DNA of 64,000 nt, from contig NW_001799621.1 of NCBI RefSeq assembly GCF_000165425.1, positions 124,001 to 188,000 on the forward strand, written 5' to 3'. The notes below the pieces were generated by a model that saw only the letters and a list, made by a program, of their open reading frames with translations, was not told where the DNA came from and did no database searches. Every line of letters starts with the position of its first letter. Position 1 is the first letter of the stretch. Made by a program: the position numbers and the translations under genes. Source of the DNA: Paramecium tetraurelia (taxonomy: Eukaryota; Ciliophora; Oligohymenophorea; Peniculida; Parameciidae). This document shows positions 47,881-62,217 of the stretch, piece after piece.

Positions 47881-48428
47881 ATGGAAGGAATTACAAACTT
47901 GAAAATAATCTATGATGTTAATATACCCAAACTTGTTAACTAAATATGGCTTAAAATAGAGTAGAAGATATTCTCTAATGAAATAAATTAGGATGGTATT
48001 CTTAGAGCCAATATTATGTTCAATGAAAGAGAGAAATTGCCTTTTAAATTGAGGTGAAAAGATAAAGTGAGTTTATTTTTATGTTGTTCTAGACCCAGAA
48101 TAATCTCTAGATCTCTGCAGATAGGAGATAATTAACCAAAATTGAATAAGACTTTCTTATGTGATTTGAAAGTAAATCCTTAGGTTTGTTAGTATTCTAA
48201 AGAGATGAAATAATGGATGAGATAGATAATAATAAACCAATAAGTAAAACTAATTCTCTAATTAAATTGGATCCTTTACCTTCAACAAGGGGCAAATTGA
48301 ATAATGAAGCATTTGAAAAAATGAAGTTTGTTGGGATTCGACTAAATTTAAGTGCTCATTTATTATTGATTTTACTTTAATATCATCATGAAAATTAATT
48401 TAAAATAACTATTATACATAAAACATGA
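47881..48428 (+). CDS. Hypothetical protein, about 168 aa, overlapping the KDM6-like start
   Basis: Unrecognised protein. ATG at 47881 opens MEGITNLKIIYDVNIPKLVN; an 18-base or 39-base GTG...AG intron and a 23-base one give 168 or 162 residues, both exact. Middle part: IISRSLQIGDNQPKLNKTF and LVFQRDEIMDEIDNNK; C-terminal AFEKMKFVGIRLNLSAHLLL. It could be a small adaptor. The TGA at 48426-48428 overlaps the ATG (48425-48427) of the next gene in an ATGA junction. The first intron is the weakest point of the model. Confidence 0.45.
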
Positions 48429-50425
48429 ACCTATTTGCAGAATTCGTTAATCTTCACTATTCCCCTTCGGCTGAACAATAAAAACTTTTAGATGAATTTA
48501 ATATTGAGAACTTAACTAAACCTATTAATGAACAAGTCAATCCATCCAAATTTAAAGAGTTACAAGATTACTATTTAGATTCCTTCAACAGCACTTAGCC
48601 ACCTAAAATTAAAGACACTCTCAACAGATTTCATCTTCCAATATCAGATTGGGTCGATCAACCTCTTTTTTTGTGGGAAATTCCTCAAGATGTCATGGAC
48701 CAATTAAATAGAGGATACTTTAGATTATAAAATATAAAACTCAATCATGGCTCAGAATCCATTATAGTAACTCAATAACTAAAACCATCCCAAGACAATA
48801 TAGAAAAATCATCTTTTTCAATGACTTTATCAAAATACCTTGACTATATCAGAGATGCAAGTGATTTCTTTCGCAAAAATAAACAATACAATGCTCATAA
48901 ATTGCTTTCCTTATTTGACCTATAAATTGAGGGTTGGGAAGAAGAGGCAAATAAATTATATGAATATTTGCCCTAATGTTTTTTGAAGGAGGATGGCTTG
49001 AGCTTTTTAAGATCAAAGATTAAAAATGTCAATTAGCTCTCCCTCAATATCATGACTCAAGGAAGTTGGAAAGGGGCAAAGCAAGAACCTGGAGCAGTTA
49101 ATCTACTTAACTTAAATAATGGACCTGGAGATTGTTTATGGATAGTTATTAATCCAGAACACATGGAAAAGTTGTTCTAAAATGAAAAGCATTTTATTAA
49201 TTAAGAAGGTAATTATTACTTGAAAAGAGAAATTCTAAAAAAACATGGGATCCCTTATAAAAGATTCATTTAAAAACCTGGCGATCTAATTATTTTAGGA
49301 GCTGGATCCTTCTATCAAATTGAATGTTTATCTACAACAATCACTACTGGATGGAGTTTCTTGGCTATGAATTCATATTCATATCAACAAATGATGAGGA
49401 GATAGTAGATCAACATCAAATATTAAATATAGTCTATTCTTCCTCTAAAAAATCTATTTTTGGATATTTTCATTCATCATCAGAACGAATAATTGAGAAT
49501 CTACCTAAAGGAGTTTCTGTCTTAAGAACTTGGGCTAATAAGTGATTTGCAGAAATAGAAGAAGATTTAGTCGCTAACTACAAATTATTCAATGAGACAA
49601 CATTGCTTTTGTGAAGAATGTAAAGAAGAAGTATTTCTGTGTTGTTATTAAAATTAACAAAAAGTAGTATGTTTAAAATGTGACAAAGTTAAATACTATT
49701 AGGTTTAATGTAAGTACAATACTAATATTCTATAACTTATTTTATCCTCTTAAGATCATCTAAATTGTTCCTACCACTATTGTTCTTAATCTGAGCCATA
49801 AAACCCTAAATGCACAGCCAAATTTAAATAATAAAAATAGTAAAACATCACAAGTCCTTAATCAGTTGAAGAGAGTTCTACTTCTAATATTGAAAATGTA
49901 CTTAGATTTAAGAGTTATATAAAAGAAGAGGAAAAAGAATCTAATTAATATTAATAAAAATAGGTTAAAAAATAAGGTAGAAAGCAAAATTAAGAGTAAA
50001 AAAACGAAGTTAAAATAGAATAAGTAGATCCAATAAAAGAATTTAATCATAATAAACCTAAGATTAATAAAGCAAAGGAGGTCTTTGAATCTAAATAAAA
50101 ATAGAATCAAAAGCCAGGGAGTGTGGTCGATGATTAAAATAAAGTGATTTAAATTGTTAACGAACCTCCGAATCTTAAAACTTATGCAATAACAACAAGA
50201 AAAAGATTGTCATTATTAGAGATTAAAAGAGATTAAGAAATCAAAAACAAGAAATAATTGACATCTAAACCTATAAGAAAATCAGAAAAGCAAAAACATA
50301 AATTTACCTCTATTTATTAAAAAGTTAGATTGTCAGAAGAAGAGATGAATGAGATTTTAGGTCTCTAAACTTAGCAAACACAGGAAAGGATTTACAAGAA
50401 AGGAGAAAAAATGTTAACACTTTGA
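48425..50425 (+). CDS. KDM6/UTX-like JmjC-domain protein with degenerate active site
   Basis: Intronless frame of 667 codons. The JmjC domain at about residues 215-320 resembles KDM6 (UTX): VNLLNLNNGPGDCLWIVI matches VNINIGPGDCEWFAV, GIPYKRFIQKPGDLIILGAG matches [20 protein letters not shown], and TTGWSFLAMNSYSYQQ the final helix. KDM6 enzymes also carry a C-terminal zinc domain, seen here as CFCEECKEEVFLC ... CLKCDK (CNECDVEVF in UTX). The iron ligands are lost: HQE at the first site is KQE, and the distal His is replaced by Tyr/Gln (GSFYQIE for GTVHWVQ). It is therefore probably a catalytically dead histone-binding scaffold. The C-terminal 260 residues are basic and disordered-looking. Confidence 0.8.
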
Positions 50426-50549
50426 AAACATTGATTAATATTTTACAACCATTTTTTTTGAATAAAACTATATTGTAATATTTTCAAGAGGTATTTAATT
50501 TTATTGAATACTTAAAGAGATGATATTAATACAAACTATTCTCATGTAT

Positions 50550-50810
50550 TTTAAAAATTTAGTAAATTTGAAGATTATGAATGGATTGCATGTTACGACA
50601 AGTGCCTCAAAAACTTTGGTTTTTCCTTTTTTGTATAAAATGATGATTTTCTTGACTTTTACTCTTGAATCTAATAGTTTGAATTCAACTATTGCTGATC
50701 GTTCGGGTTCAATTTCAAATTCGACAGCAATATACTTTAATCTGAAGGTTATTACTTAGTAAATCCTGTATAATCTGATATAACTCGCTTCCTCTTATTC
50801 TCCGCATCAT
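50550..50810 (-). CDS. Short ORF overlapping the stop of the Sel1-repeat gene
   Basis: A coding-like frame starting ATGATG at 50810, with a 19-base GTT...CAG intron, reads MMRRIRGSE then YIAVEFEIEPERSAIVEFKL and VKVKKIIILYKKGKTKVFEA, which looks like real protein. The 3' end is not clear: the frame stays open beyond 50550 and runs antisense to the KDM6-like gene. It may be a separate small gene, or the true last exons of the Sel1-repeat gene. Its first ATG overlaps the TGA of that gene (ATGA). Confidence 0.4.
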
Positions 50811-52901
50811 TAATTTCTATTGTTTTAATTATACTGGATGTCATTCTAGCTTATCTATTATATCAAATTATGTAGAATTTACATTGTTGATTGATCATTT
50901 TCTATTAATGAGATATTGAATGGGTTTGAAAATATGCTTTGCTTTCTAAATCTTGATCTCCAATCAGTTTATTTAAACTATTAAACAAAACCAAGACTTG
51001 CTTAAAACCTTTCCTGTTTCTCCTATTGTTCTACTACTTCTTTCTTTGAGTTCAACTCTTTTTTTGCACCTAAACTTAACTCTTATTTACACTTACTGCA
51101 TCCTAAATTAGATCCTAAACTAATTAAAATCCATATTTAATACTTAAAGAGTTAGTTGGCAAATTAAGAATTGCTCTCATCTTACAAACCATTTTAAGCA
51201 ATTTTCCCTCTATAATAGAAAGTTAAATTTTCAACTTTATTCTAAACTTAATCTAACGAATCCAATAATTGTAGAAACTCTTATAGGTTGATTTTGTTAT
51301 TGACTAGATTGTTATATTTGATCTCTAGAATAAGTTTTGCACAGTCTGAATTACCCTTCATTGCTCCCTATTCTAATATCAATTCTGCCATAATTTAATT
51401 AGGTTGCAAATCATCCTTTATACCTTCAATTAAGAGTTTGGCCATATCATAATAAGCAGGCAAGTACTCGTTATTCTTAGCCTCTAATAATAGTTAGTGT
51501 ACGAATTATATCCTATTCTATTAAACATCGAAAATTAATTATACTTTATAAATTGAAATTTTAAACATCTTTTAATAGAGCTTAGCTAATTTAAACTTGG
51601 CTTCTACACTTTCTTATTTGCTAGCCTCTTTGAAATAAATTTCAGATGTCGAATAATCACTATCCAGGGTGACTTTGAATATTTTATCTATATACAATCA
51701 TCTAATTTGTATCCTTAAGAATAAAGATCTCCTAAATAAATCATTGATTCCACATTTCCTGCTTCCGAAGCTATTTTCAGCATAGAAATTGCGAATTGGC
51801 ATTCCTCGATCCTAGAATTGTTTGTATTATTGAATTTACTACTAGATTTTTAGGCTTCTCCAAATATCTTATTCTGGACTTTGCCTTCCTAATATAGTTT
51901 ACCTAATATGGTTACTAATATTAATTTTGACATAAAGTAGATCCCAATCGGACAGTTTTAGTCAGCACTCTCTGAAAAGTATTCATAGGCCTATTTAAAT
52001 AGTCAGGTATATACTGTTACCTTCTCATAGTTCTGCTCACATATTTAACCTTCCAAGATTAATTATCCCAAAATGGCATTAGCTAAAGGGTTGCCTGATC
52101 TGGCTAATTCTTCAAATAATTAAATCGATTATAATTAGTTCTTTTAAAGTCCCAATCCACAATACTGCTACAAAGCTTTAAGGATAGTCTTTTAATGGAG
52201 ACATTAGGTTTGGATGATTTTTTATTGTTCTAAAATAAGTGAGGTACCTTTAGAGGATGGAGTTTTATTTCGTTCTTAAATTAGAATCAACTTCCAAAGC
52301 TCAATTTTATTTACTAGATCTGTTTCCTTTGCCAATGATTCCCTTGAGATTTTTGGGATTTGTTAGTTTTCTAATAAAATTAGGCTTTCCCAGAAATATG
52401 TTTATTATTGCAATTTTCTTACATATTAATCAAATTATTTTAAAAGTATCATTTTACCACAAGATTTGGAGGAGAGAAGTAATTAAAATAAATCTTATAA
52501 ATCCTGTAATTATCTAGTAGTATCTCTTTCGATATTCCAAATTGTTTGATTAATAAAAACTTGAATTTTTCCATTCTCTTATATTTCTTATACTATTTTA
52601 TATAATTTAGTCAGAGTTGTAAGAGTTATTTCTTTGTCATAAGGTTTTAAAAAATCTGACTGGTTGGTCAAATTTAACAGTGAACCTATGATCGATAATA
52701 TAAATGTGTACTTATCACATTAGTAGTCACCTAGTCCTTAAATACATTTTTCTATGCTTTGGAGTCTTAAAAATAATTTGGAATTACTTTCTCCAAATAT
52801 TTCTGAAATTCTGATATACAATCATCTAAAATAATTGATTAAGTGTGATTCACAATGCTATTCTACAAACTAGGTATTATTTACTCAATTCCTAAATTCA
52901 T
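50807..52901 (-). CDS. Sel1-like repeat protein, 673 aa
   Basis: Protein of Sel1-like repeats (SLR), helical-hairpin adaptors found in ER-associated degradation and signalling. Introns 52711-52730, 51991-52020 and 51673-51695 leave 674 codons exactly. The N-terminal half is helical and unrecognised (ETDLVNKIELWKLILIQ). Repeats start at about residue 265: LFEELARSGNPLANAILGQL, AYEYFSESADQNCPIGIYF, AISMLKIASEAGNVESMIYL, then EASKQESVEAKFKLAKLY, YDMAKLLIEGI and GAMKGNSDCAKLILEI. The A/G..G...A pattern is clear though diverged. The C-terminal 150 residues are hydrophilic. No signal peptide, unlike yeast Hrd3. Its stop forms an ATGA junction with the ORF downstream. Confidence 0.85.
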
Positions 52902-53038
52902 ATTATAATTTTTAATATTAATTTATAAAAGTTAAAATGGAGTGGTCTCATATTTGGAATGTATTAATGAAAGAAACTTGACTGATTTAAATCGTGATTA
53001 GCAAAAACGAAAATTATATTGTATTTAATTCAATTATG

Positions 53039-53762
53039 TCAATCTTATTCGATTGATTACCTTTCTTAGTTTAACTAATTTTACTAATTTAACAAAAATT
53101 GAGTTTTAAATTACTACAATTAAATAAATTGTACATCCAAGTATCCTGGAGGAAATTTAATGTTGATATTCAAATCAGTTATTGTTTCTCCATTTTGTTG
53201 TGCTTCAATGATCATTTTCTAGATGAAATCAATAAATAACAGATTTTACAGCAAATTTTTCTCTGTCTGTTTTGTTTCCTCCATCATGTTTCAACTTGAT
53301 ATGTAAATTTAAAGAAACATCACTCCCATACTACTTATTACATTTCTCATATGGACAAATAAAAGATTTCTCGATCTCTTAAGAGGTACGTCTGTTTTTC
53401 TTTTTTTGTCGATAACTTAAAGCTTGATGCAATTCTTGTTGCAATTTCTAGGTATTACCATAAATATTTACATCGATTTCAGCTATCAAATCATGTAATT
53501 TTTAATTTTATGTGTGCAATTCGTTCACTTTTTTTATAGTCATTTCATTTAGTAGATAATATCTCCAGAATTCCTTGTAGTAATTGATGTCATTATTATA
53601 TTCTAATTTTGAATAAAATATTCTCATACCTTAATTTTGATCTTTATTTTGAAGTAATAATTCAGCAGATTAATCATCAAGGGACGATTTCAACTCTTAC
53701 GAATGTTTCAATTTTCTATTCAATTCATCATCCACTATATTCCAATCCCTCGACTTATTCAT
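53039..53762 (-). CDS. Single C2H2 zinc-finger, coiled-coil protein
   Basis: Unrecognised protein with one classical zinc finger, FICPYEKCNKQYGSDVSLNL followed by HIKLKH (C-x4-C-x12-H-x4-H). The N-terminus MNKSRDWNIVDDELNRKLKH is helical, and YYLLNEMTIKKVNELHTQ continues as coiled coil. One certain intron of 31 bases and one possible in-frame intron of 27 bases give 230 or 221 residues. A single finger between helices is more common in RNA-processing or ciliary proteins than in transcription factors, but no function is assigned. Confidence 0.7.
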
Positions 53763-53966
53763 TAACTGTAATATATATATTAATATAATTAAATCAATTA
53801 TTAAAAAATAGGAGAGAATGTTATATTCACCATATTGTTATGTTAGTATGATCCTTGAATAGGGAGACTCCACTAATTGCATTAAGAATGATAAACACTT
53901 TTACATATAATTATTGTCAAATATTTGATTATATTATTATTATTATTATTATTTTCATAAACACGT

Positions 53967-54293
53967 ATGGCAATATTATTTGAAATATTGTTGTTGATTG
54001 GATTTGCAGGAGCAAGTTTTTATATTGGGTATAGGTATTCGATTGATTTTCAACCAAAAGTTGATACACCATACAATCCAGTCGATGATATTGAATCATC
54101 AAAAGGGAGAACAGGGACAATTACCAAAAATCAGTATTAAGCAAGACAAAAGGAACTTGATAAAGTGTTATAATAAATAGAAGAGGCTAAATAAAAAGAA
54201 AAAAAGAAGTTAGTTGAAATAGATTTACTCAGAGCAAAATCAAAGGACAAGGTGCTTTCAGATTAAGAATTTAATAATTTGCTAGATGAATGA
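53967..54293 (+). CDS. Small single-span membrane protein, 108 aa
   Basis: Open frame of 109 codons without introns. N-terminal hydrophobic anchor (ILFEILLLIGFAGASFYIG), a short linker (YSIDFQPKVDTPYNPVDDIE) and a basic, charged coiled-coil tail (IEEAKQKEKKKLVEIDLLR). The topology fits an N-terminally anchored protein of the ER or mitochondrion with its tail in the cytosol. No family was recognised. Confidence 0.65.
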
Positions 54294-54368
54294 TATATGT
54301 TATTGCATTAACACAATAATTTGTTTTAAACTCTATCTTCCTTATGATCTGATTTATATTTTAATAAA

Positions 54369-54757
54369 ATGCTAATTAGTTAACATGGATATTATAAAGT
54401 CTATTCTTTTTTGATGATCTCAGTCTTTCCACAGAAAGAGACAGCAGAAATTGTGGATTAGCTTATACAATATCAAAATTACAAGTTAAATTTGAGGTTG
54501 TTGGTTCATGACAATTCTAGGGTTTTAAAACAAGAAATAAAGTCTGAATCAAATTTATTAAGAGTGTTGCTTAACCAAAATCTGTTATAAAGTTGAAATG
54601 CGACTGATTTTATATTGCAGTAAAGTCTGAACATCATAAGAGACTTTAATAAACTTGCAAGGAAATTGTGAGGGACTACAATTATAAATATTTAATAGGC
54701 ATTAGAGTAACCTTTACAAAAAATGGAGATGTTAGGCTAAATCCATCACATTAATGA
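54369..54757 (+). CDS. Hypothetical protein, 119 aa
   Basis: Two exons joined by a 29-base intron give 120 codons. Sequence: MLISQHGYYKVYSFLMISVF, then AEIVDQLIQYQNYKLNLRL and YNYKYLIGIRVTFTKNGDVR. The basic, compact alpha/beta composition is like a small mitochondrial ribosomal or RNA-binding protein, but I could not place it in a family. It follows the small membrane protein by 75 bases on the same strand. Confidence 0.5.
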
Positions 54758-54827
54758 TGAATTAATTGTTGTTTTCATTTTTGTTAATTATATCATTATA
54801 TTTTTTAATATATTAATATAAAACAGA

Positions 54828-55137
54828 ATGGATCAATCAGAACATGAAGCTAAGGAAATGCTAAAGCCATATTTAACTTAGTTGGTTTAATTAGAGGAAG
54901 CAGATAGATTGAAGTAAGCACAGATAACTGCATTACGTTTAGCAATTGAATAATTGAAATAATAAGCATTAGATCATCAAAGGAAGTATGAAGAAGAGTA
55001 AAAGAAAGATGGTATTAGAATGAGTAATTATGAATATAGGAAAAAAGAAGGGACCTGTAAAGAAATGAATTATTTTAGACATTTAAACGTATTGCAATAT
55101 TAAATTATTATTTAAAAGGAGATATCTAATTATATGA
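54828..55137 (+). CDS. Small coiled-coil protein, 95 aa
   Basis: Two exons with a 22-base intron, 96 codons. MDQSEHEAKEMLKPYLTQLV, then LEEADRLKQAQITALRLAIE and a Gln/Lys-rich helix: one long amphipathic coiled coil ending in KEGTYIQTYCNIK. Unrecognised; could be a small cytoskeletal or complex subunit. Its stop lies 26 bases from the convergent CDC48 gene. Confidence 0.55.
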
Positions 55138-55163
55138 TAACTTTTCTTATATATATATACTAA

Positions 55164-57745
<2,582 letters not shown>

Positions 57746-57864
57746 TCCTAAACTTTTAAAAATAAATATTAATATTTCACATTAGGATGATTTGTTTAAA
57801 TACAATTATTTTAATATTCCAGATAAATTTGGAATTTAATATTATCATGTCATTTTAACGAATT

Positions 57865-58678
57865 ATGAGCAAATCTCCATTACGGACTCAATCTCATTCG
57901 ACAGCCACTTTCCTACAGGATGAATAGAAATATTCCACTTCCAAACACAATAGCATTCATCCAACTCTTCAACCACAAATCTATAACCAATTTGAAGAAT
58001 TGAGAATATTCAAATCCAAATGTCAAGAATAAGACAAAATCATTGAAAATCAATATTTACAAATCAATGAAATGAAGTATATATATCATCTTTTATGTAG
58101 ACAATTCATTTCCGATTGTCAAATCAGTTTGATTCATTTTAAATAATAATTGGAAGATTAATTGTCTATCAAAGAAAACTACGATAAAGAACTTAGACAA
58201 CTCAATCAATTGGTATCCTCCTTAAAAGCAGAGAACCAACAATTAATGTTGTTGTACAATGACAAGAAAAAAGAATTAGATGAACTTACTTCCAATAATT
58301 AACTTATTATTAATGACTTTAACAAGCAATTCGAAAACACTCTCAAAGCTCGCATTGAAAATGATATCAAAGAGATCCACAACAAATACCTAAGGGTATG
58401 AGTCTTAGTCAAGCCTATAGGAAATCCAACTGCTCAAGGCAAAACTCTACGAATAAGAAAAACTAGTTCAAAACTAAGAAGTCATTCGATTATTGCAAAA
58501 GAAATGCGAAGAACTATTGCAAGGAATCGACTAAAAAAATAATTATATCGATGATCTTCTTCTTAAATATGGAGAATTGGATGAAAGATATGAAACACTC
58601 AAAAAGCAAATGTCCCTCAAACTTTATGAGGAAGACTTCTTAGATGATCTATCGAAATCTAAATTAAAAAAAAGTTGA
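57865..58678 (+). CDS. Coiled-coil protein, 254 aa
   Basis: Introns of 24 and 25 bases leave 255 codons. The N-terminal 30 residues are Ser/Thr-rich (MSKSPLRTQSHSTATFLQDE), the rest is coiled coil (QIYNQFEELRIFKSKCQEQD; ELRQLNQLVSSLKAENQQLM; KKKELDELTSNNQLIINDFN), ending DLLLKYGELDERYETLKK. Likely a structural or ciliary coiled-coil protein. It ends 3 bases before the convergent STK32-like gene. Confidence 0.7.
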
Positions 58679-58681
58679 CTA

Positions 58682-60748
58682 TCATTTATTATTAATAATT
58701 TTCAATGTCATCCTCTTTTCTCTGGAGAAACAGGTTGTGATTTCCTTTAAGTGTAATTCTTTTATGTTTATTAATGTTAAATGTTTTTTAATTCAACATC
58801 AAAACTATACCCATCAAACAAAGCTACAACTTACAAATTTTCATACATTACACAGTATCCCTCCTTAATAGTCCCTGATTCTCCATTAGCTATTCTTCAT
58901 TCAATTGAGTCTCTTCTGATATTTAATTCTGAAAATCGAAATTATCATCAACAGCCTAATCATTCTAACAAATTCAATACCCCTGGAACATAAAGAGCTT
59001 AAACTTTCTTTTTTAATAAATCATCCCAAGGAAACCCTTTCAACCAAGAATGATGCAAAATCTCTTCAATCCCGTTACTCCCAAGTCTTCTTTCTGGCTT
59101 TCTCAATATTAACTAACAATTTCATCAATCAAGATGTACCTAATTTACAAAATCAAGGGAACTCTCACTCCAACCTATCGGCAACTCTTCCCTTTTAACT
59201 TGAACTTATTTCGCTAGAATTTATTCTCTGATATCTTATCTAGTTCTACCATTGTAAGGTCTTCTTCCAAGCATCAATTCATATGTTATGACACCTAGTG
59301 CATAATAATCAACCACAACTGAATGATCCATTCTACACATTACCTCAGGTGCCATATATCCAGGTGTTCCTGATGTATCTCCAGCATTATTTCCTTTATT
59401 CATTCTAGCTATTCCTAAATCTGTTAATCTCATATATCCATCCTCGTCTAATACCAAGTTTTCAGGTTTCAAATCTCTATGGATAATCCCATTTTAATGC
59501 AAATAAGTTAACGCCAATAATATGCAAGCCACGAAGAATTCTATAATAATATAAAGCGATGTTTACTAGTTTAAGCTTCACTAAATCTTCTCATTTTTCC
59601 TAGATGAAATCTAAGATCTCCTCCAGTCAATAAATCAATAATCAAAAACAGATTTTCCCTATCTTAAAATGCATACCACATATTAACTAAAAAGGGATGA
59701 TGTAGATGCTCTAATAAGTATTTCTCATTTAAAACCGAATTAACACTTCTTTTTTAGATTACTTTAGCCTTTGACATTTCTTTTAGTGCATACAATTTTT
59801 TATTCCTTTTCATTTCTACTCTCCAAACTCTTCCAAATCCACCTTTACCAATTACATACAGAAATTTAAAATGCACTCTATTTACTTGTTCTTCTATCTT
59901 CTAACTTAAAACTTAAGTTTTTTCTGATATCTCACCTGTAGATTTTCTTCTGATATCACTTAATTTAGATTCGTTCTAATTAACTTTGCTTTTTGTCATT
60001 GAATCATTAGGAGTTATTTTGCCTTTATTTGAATTTTCATTATTTTTTGGAGAATTTGGAGCTGATTCTACCAATCCAGAATTGATTATCTAATTTAAAT
60101 TCAATAAGATACAACTGAAAATTTGGGTCCTTATTAATTTAATTTCAATTTAAACGAAGTTTGAGTATTACTTAAGACATGACTTTTGGATTCAATTCTT
60201 TTTGGAATTACCTTTGATTTCACGCTAAAACTATTTTAATATAACTATGAGCTGCTTAAATTGCTTTTTTGATAGTAATTATTTAAAAAATTGTCCATGT
60301 TTTGATAAAATTATGGTTTATTGTCTTTAGGTACTTGTCTTGATTAAGGACGTGATTCTTAGAGTTGCTGCAGATGACTCTAAATTTGTTTTTATAAAAA
60401 AGTTTATTGCATTTGATATTGTTTTTCACGATTAGGGGATTGATGTGCTGAAACTGAGCTAGTGACTTTGAACTCTCTTTTACTATCAGGTTCGCATACT
60501 TGGTTTTTTGTGCTTACCTTTACCTTAAGTAAAGGTGATGCATTAATTACAACTCTTTTCTTTCCACAAATATTGCAGTTCTTTTAATTACAATAACATT
60601 AGGTTATATCTACTTTTTTATCCCAATTACCTGATTACTTAATATTTAGTTGAATTTTATTAACAGGTTCCCCTTTAAATTTAATTTTACTATTAAGTTA
60701 TTATTTTATAAGTAAATCTCTTAAGTTTTTTGCATTCTAATGACTCAT
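58682..60748 (-). CDS. AGC protein kinase, STK32/YANK-like
   Basis: AGC-group Ser/Thr kinase closest in layout to STK32 (YANK). Seven exons; introns of 26, 26, 27, 25, 24 and probably 19 bases give about 639 residues. The first 250 residues are disordered, with a Cys cluster (QCYCNQKNCNICGKK). Catalytic domain: FLYVIGKGGFGRVWRVE, YALKEMSKAK, SVLNEKYLLEHLHHPFLVNM, LFLIIDLLTGGDLRFHLGK, GIIHRDLKPENLVLDEDG, RLTDLGIARMNKGNN (DLG for DFG), GTPGYMAPEV, YALGVITYELMLGRRPYNG. KPERRLGSNGIEEILHHSWL and VPGAVDDNFDF form the AGC tail. The 3' end is uncertain: without the 19-base intron the frame would run to 58617, inside the convergent gene. Confidence 0.85.
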
Positions 60749-61177
60749 TTGATAATTAATTTTTATTATAAGTTAATATAAATAATTAGATAAAATAATA
60801 GTCAAACATTTTATTAAATTCAATAAACTTTACAATTTTAATATATCTCATTGTTTTCATGCAAAGATATTAGAAAATCAAAATTTATAAATTGAAAAGG
60901 ATTTCATTTATACAATTTCGTAACTGTGCATTATTTTATTTATTTTATGCCACTTATCTTAATTAAGATTCCTTTTAAATTCATTCAAATATAATTAGAT
61001 CATGAAAGAATACATTTAATAGTATCAAGAAGAATAGACTGGACGGTTGGTTGAGTATAAAAGGGAATGAATGCTAAATATCTAGTATAGTATTCAATTA
61101 TTATTTAATATTTTATGTAATATATAAAAACTTAATCGATATTATTCCTCTATGGATTATTTGATAGCATCTAATTC
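60749..61177. other. Intergenic, no gene seen
   Basis: About 430 AT-rich bases between divergent starts. A 22-codon frame at 61002-61070 (MKEYIQQYQEEQTGR) is too short to call. No repeat or RNA was recognised. Confidence 0.45.
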
Positions 61178-62171
61178 ATGAAGGGACTCAGAAGATATGC
61201 TTTTGATAAATAAGACAAATATTGCATTGAAATCTAAAAATATTTAAAGCAAGCAATATAATTTGCTGCCAAAAAATTGGCTACCATTATTTTTATAGAC
61301 TTCATCGTATATTTGTTGTCTCTATTATCAATTCCAAAGCTATTCTTAATGTTGATTCAAATCATATCAGTTGTCTTCTACCTTGAAAACAATATTCGGT
61401 AATTGGTATATGTAGGCAAAATTACATAAACAGCAATTTAATATGAGACAAATGTGAAACAGAATAGGCAGTTTTTGATTTACAACTTAAAAAGAGACAA
61501 TAATGTAGGATTCTCCACTCTAATTGATTAAGTTAAATTAACATTGTAGGCTTTACTTTTCAGCTTTTTATTATTGCTTCAAACATCACTATTTGACATC
61601 TTGGTTATAATTCTACCAGAAAATACATTAATATAATTGATAATCAAACATTTAGATTATTTACTTTATGCGGTCTTTATAACAACAGGTTATTTATCTT
61701 TAAAGATTCCCTATCAGGATCACTTGCCTTATTATCTACATACATATATAGGTTATTTAATAGGTTATTCTGTGATTTTGTCATACTTTTTGAATGTTTA
61801 CTTTAGTTTTCCAAAATTAGGTATAGTTTTCTCTATTTTGTCTCCAATATGTTTGTTGAGGGAATTTTAGATTGACGCTCCTTTGATAACAGAGATAGAA
61901 GAGAAATCATTCCGCGAAAGTATGTAATTAAGGTATTTTAGATTTGGGAATTTTGATAAAGAACTTTTTAGGAGAGGAAGTGATATCGAGGACATCATAT
62001 GAACACCATTTGAAAATGGCAGAAAATGATAAAGAATACAAACTAAAGTTAAGAAAAACAATTGGTTGGTTTACACTAGCGAGAGGATTAAGACCATACG
62101 TTATTAATCCATTGAATAAAGCAATTATAATTTTTATGAAGACTTACAATTCTTTGATAGGAGTTGTGTGA
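61178..62171 (+). CDS. Multi-span membrane protein, 323 aa
   Basis: Unrecognised membrane protein; one intron (22 bases near 61920) leaves 324 codons. Spans: FIDFIVYLLSLLSIPKLFLM with LIQIISVVFYLEN, QALLFSFLLLLQTSLFDIL, YLLYAVFITTGYLSLKI, TYIGYLIGYSVILSYFLNVY, and GIVFSILSPICLL. Short, charged loops (KRDNNVGFSTLID) and a cytosolic C-terminal part (KMAENDKEYKLKLRKTIGWF, LARGLRPYVINPLNKAI) without catalytic motif. Six or so spans would fit a transporter, ion-channel subunit or sorting protein; no family match was recognised. Confidence 0.6.
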
Positions 62172-62217
62172 ATTAAAGATCTTATAACATTTTTAACAAT
62201 TTGTAGATGTATCATTT

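Noticed and set aside
61002-61070. 22-codon ORF
   Set aside because: Too short, no conserved feature; expected by chance where only TGA stops translation.
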